Assembly: GCA_911728455.2 (NCBI GenBank)
Contig: OU452222.1
Span: 27,022,923-27,086,922 of the forward strand
DNA from: Marthasterias glacialis
Taxonomy: Eukaryota; Echinodermata; Asteroidea; Forcipulatida; Asteriidae
Reading direction: 5' to 3'
Length of the DNA stretch: 64,000 nucleotides
Both the position numbers and the translations under genes were made by a program. Positions within the stretch are counted from its first letter, which is position 1. Every line of letters begins with the position of its first letter. The notes under the pieces were generated by a model that saw nothing but the letters and a program-made list of their open reading frames with translations, was not told the origin of the DNA and ran no database searches. Positions 24,557 to 35,375 of this stretch are shown here, piece by piece.

Positions 24557-25206
24557 TATGCCTGAAAACTCCAAGTTTCGAGCTGCATGCTCTCTCCACA
24601 ATCTCCATGAAAATTGTTATCAACATCACAAACACTGAATGGACTGTGTTCCCGAACTGCAATTTGAACCTCAAATGACTCAATTCTAAAATGAGGCTTT
24701 TTCTACAGCAATAAGATTGATATGAATTTTGAATGCCAGCCTACATTAAGTACATGTAGTCATAGCTATTGGCTTGTCTGTGTGCACATCAGCAAAGACC
24801 TTGCTGTAATTTTATGTTAAAAGTAAAACAAATTGTTAAAATTAATTGCAAAATGTTGACAATATTCGTTTTTCGCAGGCCTATAGAAAATTAAACTTAT
24901 TTCTTTTATGATCTCAGAGCATAAAACGTACAATGGAAATATTTTTAAGTGACTATTTTTGTGTGCTCTTGATGAGGTTCCAGCTTCATTGAGAAACTGT
25001 TCATATCTTTGCACGTTGTGATCATGGTTAGTGTGTGAAATGTTGTTAAATACTTAAAGATGTCCTGTTGTAACGATTTAACTTTGTTGTTGATGACTTT
25101 TCAGACAAATTAATAGGCTACTGTTCTGTACACGTATCAATAATGGACACATCTTTGTTTATTTATGAAAAGTTCCATTAGTGATTGGTGCATGAATGTA
25201 TGCATG

Positions 25207-25380
25207 AAGGCCTTAATACTTCATGGAGGCAATTGTCTGCCTGCCCCACTTCATTGACGTGGTAACCATGGTAACCCTTGAAATAATCCACTTAGATTAT
25301 CAATTAAAATGTCCCACATAGAGGTACCCTTTACCAAGGAAAAACTTCCATGCACTTAAAAGAACAAAATATCAGGCATA
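25207..25380 (+). repeat. CAGGCCTGAT-family foldback element, worn
   Basis: 'aatacttcatggaggcaatt', 'gaggtaccctttaccaagg' and a final 'atcaggcat' match the family layout. It ends directly against the nested element that starts at 25382. Confidence 0.6.
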
Positions 25381-25417
25381 CGGGGTCGATTTTACAAAGA
25401 TTTTACAGAAGTATGGT

Positions 25418-25886
25418 GTGCCGTGGCCGAGCGGATAAGAGCACTGGACTCAAGCTCTGCTGTTTCTGATCAGCAGAGTGTGGGTTCGAATCCCGGTTGT
25501 GACACTTGTGTCCTTGAGCAAGACACTTTACTGTAATTGCTTTTCTCCACCCAAGTTAATGGGTACCTGCGAGGGCAGAGATGGTTTACGTGAATGATTA
25601 GCTTGGAGCGCGGTTACTTGCAGCACCGGCTGTATACTCCCCAGGGAGCTGAGATGGTTTAAGGAATGAAATAAATGGCCCAATTACCAGATTTCACAAA
25701 GCACTAAAACTAGTCTTATCTCGAGTTAGGATGAGTAACTAGTCTTAACTTATAGGACTTGTCATAAGTTAGGACTAGTCCAAAGTTAGGACTAGTTTTG
25801 TGAAATCCACCCCAGGGGTAGTAATGTCAGAAGCGCTTTGATACAGTACTGTGATAAAGCGCTATATAAAAACTGGTTATTATTAA
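25418..25886 (+). repeat. tRNA-Leu-headed SINE, tail type A, itself interrupted
   Basis: The head 'gccgtggccgagcggataag' with B-box 'gtgggttcgaatcccgg' is intact. The body has 'acctgcgagggcagagatgg', 'ctccccagggagctgagatgg' and 'gcgctatataaaaactgg', followed by TTATTATTA. The body is interrupted at 25690-25813 compared with the copy at 7448-7805. Confidence 0.85.
25690..25813. repeat. Innermost foldback element (GATTTCACAAAG ends)
   Basis: GATTTCACAAAGCACTAAAA at the left and 'ctagttttgtgaaatc' at the right are inverted. The middle repeats 'actagtc' and 'gttaggact' several times in both directions. Its ends resemble those of the outer element that holds the SINE, so the same family appears to have inserted twice, once before and once after the SINE. 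Confidence 0.8.
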
Positions 25887-26018
25887 AGAGTTAAGGCTGA
25901 TCTTTAGTACAAATCAATCTTAACTGCTTAGCAAAGTGTGATGTCACAATACAAATCACTATGGTAACACTGACAACTCATCTTACGATGAATCTTAGCG
26001 CTTTGTGAAATCGACCCC

Positions 26019-27502
26019 TGTGTACATGATTATATCTTGTACAGACCTGGAATTTCATGTTTGAGAAGGCAAGGCCAACTTCCATTTTGCAAGGGTCTTT
26101 TTTATTTAATGGGGCAACAGAGACCATGACCTTCAAGTAAATACAGGCCAGTGGTCCATAGTCTTATAATTGTTGCACTTCTATGTAAGCAATTTTAAAA
26201 ATGAGATGATATATCTAGCTACTGTCTAGCTAAACAGCATTTTTAAGTCCCCAAAAAGTAGCAAGCACTCATGACCGTACTAGAACTAGGACATTGAGAT
26301 TACACTACAGCCGATAACGTAACCTCAACCTTGTACATGTAAGTAGTCGTAGAAGTACTCAAACCCTTCCCTTTTGAACAAAGTCCTGAGAGTACAATGT
26401 ACTAAGAAATTAAAAAGAGTTTTTTAGATGCTCTGTCAATCATCAAAACTAGAATTAAAAAATGCTTACTTTACTTAATTTGGATACTTACATGTATTTG
26501 AACATTTCTTATTTTAACAGGGTGGACCACTGAGTGGCAACCATGGCAGGCTGAACCACTCGTACTAAATCATGGGTCCCAGTTAGAAGGGCAGTGGTGT
26601 AACTGCACCCCCAACTGATGTCCGTGCCTCCCAGGTGCCCCCCCCCCCCCCCCACCACCACCATTTGAAATCTGGACTTTTGAGATTAAAAACTACCAGA
26701 ATAAAATTTTACATTCTATTAAAGAAACATTATTGTTGAATAAAAACATCTCAAAAGCTAGTCTGCTCTATGGGTAAACCCCCCCCCCCATAAAAACAAC
26801 AACAACAACATCAAAAATCAACAACAATAAAGTTACTAAGAAGGTAAAAAACGGGAAAGGGAACCAGCAAGAAGGATTTTATGAGGTAAAGTGTTATGTA
26901 CAAAGAAATTAATGTTCTTCCTCTATCATGTCTATGCAATTGTCAGATTGTAAAATGTAATAATAGTAATATTATGTACTGAACTGAAGGCTAGTTTTAG
27001 TATTATTATTTTAATGAACAAGATGAGTAAAAAAACTTCACAGTGGAATCATAAATTTGTAGTAAAGAAAAGTTACTATTGAGTATTACTACAGTTAGAC
27101 TAACTGAGTGCACTAATTTCGCCGATATGTTTACAGTACCATTTTCACCCTGCACCATAAAGAATGAAAGCATTCCTTTTCCCTCCCATGTCTGGACAAC
27201 CATCGATAATGACCCAAGTCCGGCAGGGCGTGTGCCGCCTGTTCGTTGAGCACGCCCACCCGATTCAACTAACGACACACGGCACCACCCTGCACTGGTA
27301 CCGCGCTGTGAGAGGCTGATCATTCTCGTACACCTAACTGTTTCTTCCTCTACGAAACTTTGGCCTCTCTGTTCGTGATGAAAATCTCAACAGCGAACAC
27401 AAAATTCGACTCAGTAAAGCAATTGACTTATTGTCTTCACTTATAAATTTTGAAAGAACTTTCCAGAATTACAAAAGGGAAAAAATAATGGTTTTCACTC
27501 AC
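26019..27502. other. Gene-free stretch
   Basis: Poly-C runs at 26638-26654 and 26779-26788. No recognisable domain. A moderately GC-rich frame on the minus strand at about 27130-27320 has no family signature, and I do not call it. Confidence 0.4.
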
Positions 27503-27570
27503 CGTTTCTTGACGTTCTATCCACCACACGACGTCTACGCCAGCTGAAATTTCAAATAGTCTGGTGCTGG
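27503..27570 (-). promoter_or_regulatory. Possible untranslated first exon and promoter, minus strand
   Basis: A strong donor (exon ...GAAACG, intron GTGAGTG) begins at 27502 on the minus strand, and a TATATAGT motif lies about 100 bases upstream (27603-27610). There is no ATG-led frame in the exon. As the next minus-strand coding exon is the PPP1R16-type one at 17845, this could be its distant 5' untranslated exon. That is inference only. Confidence 0.25.
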
Positions 27571-29365
27571 AGCTATCAAGTAACAAACGTACCCTTTAAC
27601 ACTATATAGGGTACTGGGATACAGGTTCTGTAATGCGATTGGATAAAATGGAGAAAATCGATCCAGCCGACCGTAGCTTTTATTTTTTCAGGAATCTTTA
27701 AAAAAATAATGGAAACAAGTTTGTAAATAACTTCTAAATAATTAATTCGATCCCGTTATGTGAAACTGAACAAACAATGGTAACGAAGGGCTACAAATAG
27801 AAATTTAGAAAGGGCATCAAGGGGCTGGAATCTGGATTCAAATCAATCGAGGTTTGGAGGAAAATAGACAGACCCCTTCACGCAATCTCCCGGCGCTGTT
27901 GAAAGTTTGCACTTAAAAATAATAATGAAGACGTCTATTTAAATAATAGTAATAAAAAAAAAAAAGAACTTGGGAAATGGAATTACTATTTTTACAGCCT
28001 TTATTTGATTTAACAAAAATTGTTTTAAATGATGATCTTTTTTGTTTTTTAATTACACCGATGTGTGAAAAGTTTTGATATTATCATTTTGATGACGTAT
28101 TTTTATTTTATAAAGGGTTAACAAAAATGGTGCAAATTTATAAAGTCATTTAAATTCCCGACAAGGAGGCTTACACAAAGGCCTTATTATTAAGAATGTA
28201 ATAAATAGACCTAACCATCCCGAGTTCGTTTTACTGCCGCCCAAGTAATCGTGCGACCTGTGAAGAATGAATATCCACTAGAGGGCGGTATTAAAAAAAA
28301 ACTTCGAGCACCTCATCAAGATTTATAGATTGTTAGAACAGGTGGATTCCGTTGTCAAATGATGAACAGTTTATTTTCTCTTTTTTTTCTATTTTCTATT
28401 TATTACTTTTGAAAACAATAATCTTGTAAAGTAGAAATAAAATAAAACAGTAACAAAAGAGAGAGAAAAGATTTTTGTCCAAAGACCAATTACAAAGCCC
28501 CGCCACATTCGAACTTCAGCAAAATCTCTTTGTACAGTGGCTGATTAGGCAACAATAAACAATGAAGGGACAACAAGTCTCACTCACTTTGCTGCGTAGC
28601 ATTCTATGTTTATTTAACTTTTTTATAAAAATGTTACAAATTTAAATTAACCACTTTTGCATAATAATTTATAACTAATAAAGTTAAGAATTGCAAGATC
28701 ATGTATTCCTCCCCATTGTTTTGAATATGCAAACTGCTCAGGGTTGTGTGTGCCAGTGGTGGGATTAGCTGATTGGTGGGGGGTTGATAGTGACCACTTA
28801 ATTAAACTTTTAAGTTCTAAAAGCCTGTTTCTCATCTTATTTTTAGTCTTCAAATCTTTCATCCACCCACCAACAGACCGATAGAATGGTATACAGCCAT
28901 CTTGTTTTTCCACCAAGTAAATACAATCAAAGCGAGAGGCCTGAAGGGCAAAATAGTCTGCGTCTTTTCGGGTATATTGTTAATCGGTATACACACAGGG
29001 TACATGACAGGGATGGTATCAAAATGATAACTATATAGGTCTAATCCTCTCCTTGTTGAGATTTTGGAGACGAGGACTATTGCATTTAAAATACACACTA
29101 TACATAATATATTTATTTCTATTATGATTATTTGTACACCATTAATTGCACATTTCTATCTAACTTTAATCATGACAGACTCTGCAAGTTTTGCATGTGT
29201 TCAAACATTGGGAACCTGAAGTGTTTTTTGGCTTCCTTCACATGTTCAAGTAATATTCCTAAAAATCCAAGGTTCCCAAAATGTTCAAATTTGCATGTGA
29301 CTTGCACAGTCTGTTGTTGTTTTAGTACCGTACTAACCGTTATTACAATTTCTATTTGTTTGAAT
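27571..29365. other. Gene-free stretch
   Basis: AT-rich; nothing beyond short unsupported frames. Confidence 0.4.
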
Positions 29366-29545
29366 GTATTTTTGACTGCGTGAGAGTGTTTCCAACAGCG
29401 AATTCCTTGCATCACATCACATCAATGGCCAAATAAATGATAATAACATTACTAATTGTAATAATAAAATAAAAAACAACATTGTTTTACTTGTTTCACA
29501 TCATATCAGTTCCGTTCACACACACCCTCACGCAGTCAAAAGTAC
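29366..29545 (+). repeat. GTATTTTTGAC-ended MITE, copy 1
   Basis: The left end GTATTTTTGACTGCGTGAG and the right end CTCACGCAGTCAAAAGTAC are inverted. The interior has 'ttccttgcatcacatc' and 'tggccaaataaatgataat', also found (reversed) in 53328-53531. Confidence 0.8.
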
Positions 29546-30541
29546 AGCAAATTGGTTACTATTTGTAGTCATTTAAATAACAAGTAATCTATGCACATAG
29601 ACTTCTGAGTATCTCAGAATTTCTGGGACCCGATATAAACTGAGTAACTGGCATTAAAATATAATTCTATTTCGTTTTTAATCATCTTTTTTTGTGTAAT
29701 CTGTTCATTTTATTTATATTATTCACTTACTTTTGATAAAACTGTCAAACTGAATCAATAAAATTACTGAGCATGATTCGGAAGTTTTGAATACATTGAC
29801 ACCAAACCTCCACCAGCAAGCAATGTGCCAACCAATCCGAGTGTACGGCTGTTATTGTGTACTCTTTCTAATTACCACTGACAATTAGCTTCCATAATTA
29901 ATATACACTTTCCTGCAAAGCTACATGATTAGGAAACTGTTGGAAGTCAATCATATGATATTTGGTAAATATTAACAATATTAAAAATATTGCAAAGGTG
30001 CTAATGTTTTCATGAAAATGGGGGAATATACTTGCATGTTTACTGTTCATGTAAATTATCTGGCCGGAAAAATTGAAATAAGACGAGATACAAAAATATT
30101 CTTTCTTAAAACCGACAGCGTTTTTGATCTAAAAATATCACTCAAGATGGTTGGCATTTGAACGGTTGAGTGAACAGTAAAAATTGTGATAATTGACAGT
30201 CTAACTGTTTATCCATTCATGAAGTCAAACGCTTCAATATCTTTCAACTTGAAAATTAAAACAATACTTAAAACTTCACATAAAGTCTTCAACGCCCTTT
30301 ATGTTTGAAGTATTAAAACTTCTTCAATTTAAAATTTTGCCCATTTTAAGAAACAACTAATTGAAAATTTAAAAAAATAAATAAAATTTCAAATCAAATC
30401 TTAACTATCGTAATTGTTAAACTTTAAGACTTCTATGATTTTTAAGTTTGCACTTTCAAAAAAGTATCTGACCTGAAATTTTATTCTAGGGTTAGGCCAT
30501 TCTTCCAGACCACTTCTATACATGCTATAAGAAAACTAGCG
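29546..30541. other. Gene-free stretch
   Basis: Very AT-rich, with no exon or recognisable element. Confidence 0.45.
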
Positions 30542-30676
30542 TGTTCATACTTAACACGAACAGCAAAAGCGAAGTGAATTTTCTTGCGTCACAATTGCCC
30601 AACAGCTCGTACTAAATTGTTACGTCATCAAAATTAGCTTCACATTTGCTTTCGCATGAAGTATGAACCGGGCTTT
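30542..30676 (+). repeat. 'TTCATACTTC' foldback element
   Basis: Starts 'tgttcatacttaacacgaa' and ends 'catgaagtatgaaccgggct'. It has the family's 'cttgcgtcacaatt' and 'acgtcatcaaaattagcttc' blocks and is uninterrupted, so it serves as the reference for the broken copy at 12139. Confidence 0.75.
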
Positions 30677-31867
30677 AGGTATCCCAAAGGAAAAGACAAG
30701 AGTAAGGGCAAATAGAGGCAATGACATCTCTAGTTTCCATGAAGTTTCAAGTCTTAAGAATATTACTTTTCATTCCACTGTATGATTCAAAATGTTTTTT
30801 GAATCACAATAATTAAGTACACTTTTGTTCTTGTGAAAAGAAGGGGGAAAACATTTTTTATAACCTGAACAAAGTCGAGTACCCTCGACCAACATGCAAT
30901 TTGTTCGCTGGCATTGATTGTACTACTCTGAGAACATTGGATTTTACTGCCCCCTAGCATTTCAAAAGTCTCCCATTCAAAAACAGACATCCATTCCGAC
31001 ATGCTATTGGCTTCAAAATTTTGAGAATTAGGCAGGTTAAAGAAAGTTTAAGATTTGATTCAGGTAAAATGAACAAGATGACACTTCTAACTTTTCTATT
31101 GAAAAGGGAGGTGGAGGTGGGGTTTAAAACACCTTAATCTTTGGAAGATGCAACTGATGCTTATCGTACGTATAGGCTATAACAGTGTGTGTGCTTATTC
31201 GCCAGTTCGTCAGATATGCGATGAAATGGGATGTAACTAATCTCTCAAGTACATTGTAGGCATGCTGTATATGAACCAAATACTGCTTTGGAAATACAAT
31301 ATGGAAGACATTGATTATGTGTACATGAAGGGTCATTATGCATTCAAAAATACAGTGCTATTTTTCATCCTGTTTGTAAGTTTGATGTCATTCCACTGTA
31401 AGCCATGACAACTTCAAATCAACCGGCTCCAATATTTATGGAAGCCCACTGGCAATGCTTAGTTTTTCTTTGAGGGTTTTTGAATACAAAAAAGTTGGAG
31501 ATGGCCTTCACCTATGTTTTGCAAAAACTCAAGGTCTTGTCAGATTTATCGGTTTCTGTCACAAGAAATGCCTTTGAACAATGAAGTAATTTTTTTATAA
31601 TTAACTTAGGTAGTTTTGGAGCTGGAAGTGGCAACAGTTTTGCGCAGGCAGCAGATGGGCACGTGTGATGTAACAACTCACCAACAGAATGAAATGTGGT
31701 TGTCCACTGATAATTCCTGCTTACCACAGAAAAATATGCTGAGCAGAGCATTTCTATCTAAGCAAGTCCTATGAAATATGCCAACTGCGAGTTGCACTTG
31801 AATGCTCTTTTAGTACAGTGCCTATTTTGGTCACAAATGAATCCTCAACTTGAGAGTCCCTTGCAGA
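30677..31867. other. Gene-free stretch
   Basis: Several short frames on the minus strand (30787-31002, 31124-31336, 31512-31751) have no splice context, known motif or repeat relationship that would support them. Confidence 0.4.
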
Positions 31868-32077
31868 TTAAAGGGGCCGTGTCGTCATGATTATAGCAGT
31901 AAATGGAATAACCCATTTACTTTGCATGCGTGCGCAGCAGCAGCCACATCACAGTTTGACAAAGACTTGTGATTTGACCGTGGCGTAAGCGCACGTGTGT
32001 GCAGTATCTGGGTGAGAGTTCATCTTTTCATGCACAGCCACAGGCCTGCTATATTCATGATGACACAGCCCCTTTAA
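31868..32077 (-). repeat. TTAA-flanked MITE, copy 3 (reversed)
   Basis: TTAA at 31868-31871 and 32074-32077, with inverted ends as in copies 1 and 2. The interior reads in reverse ('ggtgagagttcatcttttcatgc' type sequence), so it inserted in the other orientation. Confidence 0.85.
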
Positions 32078-32199
32078 ATCCAGAACTAGTTCGAGGGCAT
32101 GCGTCTGCTTTGCAAACTCTCGATCAGCAAAGACTGGTACCCTTGTGCCACACATTTCATTGAGAATTGTGTACCATGGGGCGTTTGTCGTCTCTTATG

Positions 32200-33530
32200 A
32201 AACTAAGAAAAAAGCTTGCCCCATACCATGTGACAATGACATGGCAACACTGGGTGAATTCTGAGAAATTCAACTTGAGCTTTCACTTGTGACTGACCAA
32301 GGCATTTTACCAGATATCATTCAAGTATGACTTGCAAATGGATTATTGGGCCCAGAGAACAAGAAGTGCCAGTCAACCTTTCACTCAGTGGTCGTCTTTT
32401 GTAAACATGTAATAAGTTACACCACCTCTTGTCATACATGTAATAGCCAGAAAAAAAAACCCAAATGATCCTGAGACCAAATCACTTGGCTACGACCGTA
32501 CATACATTGTAACACATAAATCTGTGGGAATTGACTGCAGCCGCTAGCTAGCGGCTTCCATAGGAACACATGTTATTTCCAGCCATAGCCCATGAATTCA
32601 GCCACTGCCTGATAGATGCAAAAGTTTTTGTGACCTTTATGACAATTGCATTGAAGTTTTAAGTGTATAAATTACATATAGAAAATTAGATGTTGATCTG
32701 CATTATTAATTTGTATTTTCTTGAGAGTTAAACAAAATACCTGTTTTAAAAGACTACATTAATACGACCAAAAAGATGAAATGAAAAATTGCATAAAGAG
32801 ACCCAAAAGGCAAATGCTGCATCTTTCCATTTGACTTCCTGTGGCAGGGATGCATTAAGTTTTTAACCCTCCTATAGTACTTGTGCATACTCAAAGGTGC
32901 CTCAAAATCTCCCACATGTGCACACGACGGTGAAGTAACTCTTGCCACACTTTCCTATCATTGTGTTTGTTTGTACGGTCGATCAGTGCCACAAATTGCC
33001 ATTGAAGAAACTGACCAAGGTTGAGAACATTGTCTCTTCCAACAGTGGCCCACATTCCATTGCAACTGAGCTCAGCTGGTGGCTTCTCCAGTTTACCACT
33101 CTCATTGAAGCACTTTGGGCAATGGCTCTACTCTCTACATTAGCACGTGTGTGCCTCAAAATGCCACTGTTGTGGCATGGTGAGGTATGGGTCGATTGTC
33201 TCGAAAAGCATGCTGATTGTAACAACTGCCAAAGCCCAGTACTTTAAGTTTTTAATTGCATATCGCAAAGTGCTCTAAACTCAATAATGATGCAAATATA
33301 ATGGTTGTTATTCATGCAGGCAAATTCTCACGAAGGCGTTTGTTTTTCAGATCAAGTCACCCTAAACCAAGAGGGTCGAGGATTTCTTGGCGATGCCTGG
33401 TACCCTGTCAATCAGGAAGCTGGTTCTCCAAACACACGCATTGCTCTTTGGGAGGACATCCAATTGCTCCAGATGTTCTCCAAACACTCTCTTAAATCCG
33501 GCTACAAAAGATCGTCATGAAAATAAGATT
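32200..33530. other. Unassigned stretch with possible old coding remnants
   Basis: Base composition is more even than in the surroundings, and frames stay open for 60-100 codons on both strands. On the plus strand, 33314-33520 (from ATG 33314) is open after a 'ttattcatgcag' that could be an acceptor. On the minus strand, 32750-33230 has a broken but fairly protein-like frame. I recognise no family in either. It may be worn transposon coding sequence or a lost gene. Confidence 0.2.
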
Positions 33531-33629
33531 TTTGGCAAAAAAATTCCACCATGCATATTTTACACTTAATGATGCTGTTAGTTACTGTTTCAAACTTTGT
33601 CCTGCATGCACATTACAAATGGTAACTGT

Positions 33630-33635
33630 TTTATT
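33630..33635 (-). terminator. Candidate polyadenylation signal for FBXL8
   Basis: TTTATT on the plus strand, i.e. AATAAA on the gene's strand, 505 bases after the FBXL8 stop. It is one of few canonical hexamers downstream. If it is used, the repeat at 33734-33903 lies in the 3' untranslated region. Confidence 0.35.
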
Positions 33636-33733
33636 TTGTAACAAATAGTTTTTCCAAATTGATTTCAACAAATCTTAAAAGGGATTTAGCCTCAACTGAT
33701 ATCCTCATTGGAGATTATCTCCCGGTTAGATTA

Positions 33734-33903
33734 GCAGGCCTTGATCTTAACCGAGGCCATTGGCCTCATGCCCTGATGAGTTGGCCAGCATGCCCTTCAG
33801 AAAAATTGCACTGTCACTACCACCTTGGCCAGCATGCCCTTGTACAATTTCTCTGATTTGGCCAGCAAAGGCCTGCCCCCATTTTTCTTAAGATCGAGGC
33901 CTG
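33734..33903 (+). repeat. CAGGCCTTGATCTTAA-ended foldback element, copy 1
   Basis: The ends 'caggccttgatcttaa' and 'ttaagatcgaggcctg' are inverted. The interior has 'ggccagcatgcccttcag', the second arm 'ggccagcatgcccttgta', and 'tggccagcaaaggcctgcc'. Its opposite-strand twin is 56356-56533. The layout (TGCCC-type internal motifs, CAGGCCT ends) parallels the CAGGCCTGAT family. Confidence 0.75.
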
Positions 33904-34139
33904 GATTAGTACATTTTTCAACACTGGCCAGTGCATGTACACAGAACTGGTGCATGTATGCCCACCTTTAAAATCCAATTGAAGAGGTGTAACATTTGCA
34001 CAATCAGTTTTCATTTTTTTAAAAGCACTTTTGGTTTTGAAAGCCAGAGGAAATGAAGGGACTGTGTGTGAATGATGAAATTGAATGAAGGAAGAAATTT
34101 GCACAGAAATTAAACTCAAGGTATGGGTTAGCAATCACA

Positions 34140-35309
34140 TCACTGCTCTAGAGCAGACTGGCCTACCAGAGTTGGGACAAGCAAGTTAAACTCTTCCTCC
34201 GTCTTGAGGGTGTACTTTCTAAGATCGGGCCGCAGCATCAGAATCCTCCCTATAGACTCTTCATCCAATGCACAGTAGCAATGTAAAGTGTGCAGTCTAT
34301 CTGAATGCTCCACCAAGTCCAGTAATGCCCGCTTTAGCTCGTCTGTACCCTTGGTGACGATGGACAAATACTCCAAGGTCTTGCAGTAGTACCTTCCAAC
34401 CATGGACACCTCATCATACAGCTCAGTCATCGTCTTCATCTGGAGCTCCACCAGGGGGATTTCTGGCTGCAGGATGGACAGAATCCGATGCCTCTCGATA
34501 GTATGATCAAACTTGATACAGACACGGAGATGTTTGTGTCTGTCGACGAGCATCTTCCAAGATTCTCCCGAAATTGCTTTGTGGTACTTCTCCTCCCGAG
34601 TACAGGCCAGGGACAGGAAGTTGAGAGGCTGGCGTTTGGGATTGCATAGCTCAAAGAATAACGGCTCTGACGTAGAGCGATAGTGGATGCTGAGTGAGCT
34701 AATCATGGGACACTTAGTCACTACTGTCAGCATACACTCAGGCTCGATCAAGCAGGTTAGTGAGGTGTTCTGAATGTTAAGCTCTCTTAGATTGGGATTG
34801 TTGTCTGCAAGAAGGTACAACAGAACAGGCTGATAGGTTACAAGCAGCCCACTCAAGTCTACCTTCGTCAGAGAGGAAATCAATTTAATCTTAGGATCTG
34901 GTGGACCGAAGAGTTCTGCTAGGCTGCTGAGGAACTCGAGGCCTTGGAAGAAAAGTGGATTCTCTGCGGTGAACTGGACAGTCACCTCTTCCAACCGGCG
35001 CTCTTCACACTGGGCCAGCCCGCTAACGACGGCGCAAGCATTCTGTTGATTTGCAAGCTCTCTTTGGTTACAGAAGATCTTTGCCACCCGCAACTGTCGG
35101 CCATGTTTTGTAAGGCACTGAAGCTGGATTGAATCGCGGGCATCTTCAAAATGGAACGTGAACTTCCGCCACAGTGTCGGATCGTCAAAGCAGTCGGACC
35201 AACTCCTGCAGCAGAGGGCAGCATTACACCTATCAGTTAGAGGAAGGAAGCCCAAGATGTTGATGATGATATGGTCTGGTAAGTTGTTCCAGTATACCTC
35301 AGAAGACAT
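34140..35309 (-). CDS. FBXL8: F-box and leucine-rich repeat protein 8
   Basis: An unbroken 389-codon frame from ATG 35309 to the stop at 34140. Residues 7-50 form an F-box, with LPDHII at 10-15, the CCRSW segment at 33-37 and LWRKF at 46-50. The rest is an irregular leucine-rich region. The match to vertebrate FBXL8 (about 374 residues) is clearest in the C-terminal half, where SW..L..RH..L, RILSILQPEIP, Y...TLEYL, the HCYC segment and RPDLRKYTLK keep the order and spacing of the human protein. F-box proteins bind SKP1 and bring substrates to the CUL1 ubiquitin ligase; mammalian FBXL8 has been linked to cyclin D3 turnover. The entire coding region is in one exon. A probable upstream splice acceptor at 35376 and a donor near 37050 suggest at least one 5' untranslated exon. 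It is divergent from the SRCR gene at 40447. Family confidence is high; FBXO39/FBXO33-type relatives are less similar. Confidence 0.9.
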   Translation of the reverse strand: MSSEVYWNNLPDHIIINILGFLPLTDRCNAALCCRSWSDCFDDPTLWRKFTFHFEDARDSIQLQCLTKHGRQLRVAKIFCNQRELANQQNACAVVSGLAQCEERRLEEVTVQFTAENPLFFQGLEFLSSLAELFGPPDPKIKLISSLTKVDLSGLLVTYQPVLLYLLADNNPNLRELNIQNTSLTCLIEPECMLTVVTKCPMISSLSIHYRSTSEPLFFELCNPKRQPLNFLSLACTREEKYHKAISGESWKMLVDRHKHLRVCIKFDHTIERHRILSILQPEIPLVELQMKTMTELYDEVSMVGRYYCKTLEYLSIVTKGTDELKRALLDLVEHSDRLHTLHCYCALDEESIGRILMLRPDLRKYTLKTEEEFNLLVPTLVGQSALEQ

Positions 35310-35375
35310 TGCTTTCTTAAAGCATTCGACATCGGTAGATGGCAGACAACTTTAAGATCACATTAGACCCAGAGT
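35310..35375 (-). other. FBXL8 5' untranslated part of the coding exon
   Basis: On the minus strand 'tttgtaattacag' ends at 35376, a good acceptor 66 bases before the ATG. The assignment is inferred from the splice consensus only. Confidence 0.4.

Larger units (their letters stand above)
25382..26018. repeat. Outer foldback element with GGGGTCGATTT ends holding a SINE
   Basis: The left end GGGGTCGATTTTACAAAG (25382-25399) and the right end CTTTGTGAAATCGACCCC (26001-26018) are inverted repeats, 17 of 18 matching. Of the interior only about 25400-25417 and 25887-26000 belong to this element; the rest is an inserted SINE. Confidence 0.8.

Noticed and set aside
27006-27323. Minus-strand frame with a Gly/Arg-rich stretch as a gene
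   Set aside because: No family signature and no splice sites that join it to anything; only its 5' neighbourhood looks promoter-like.
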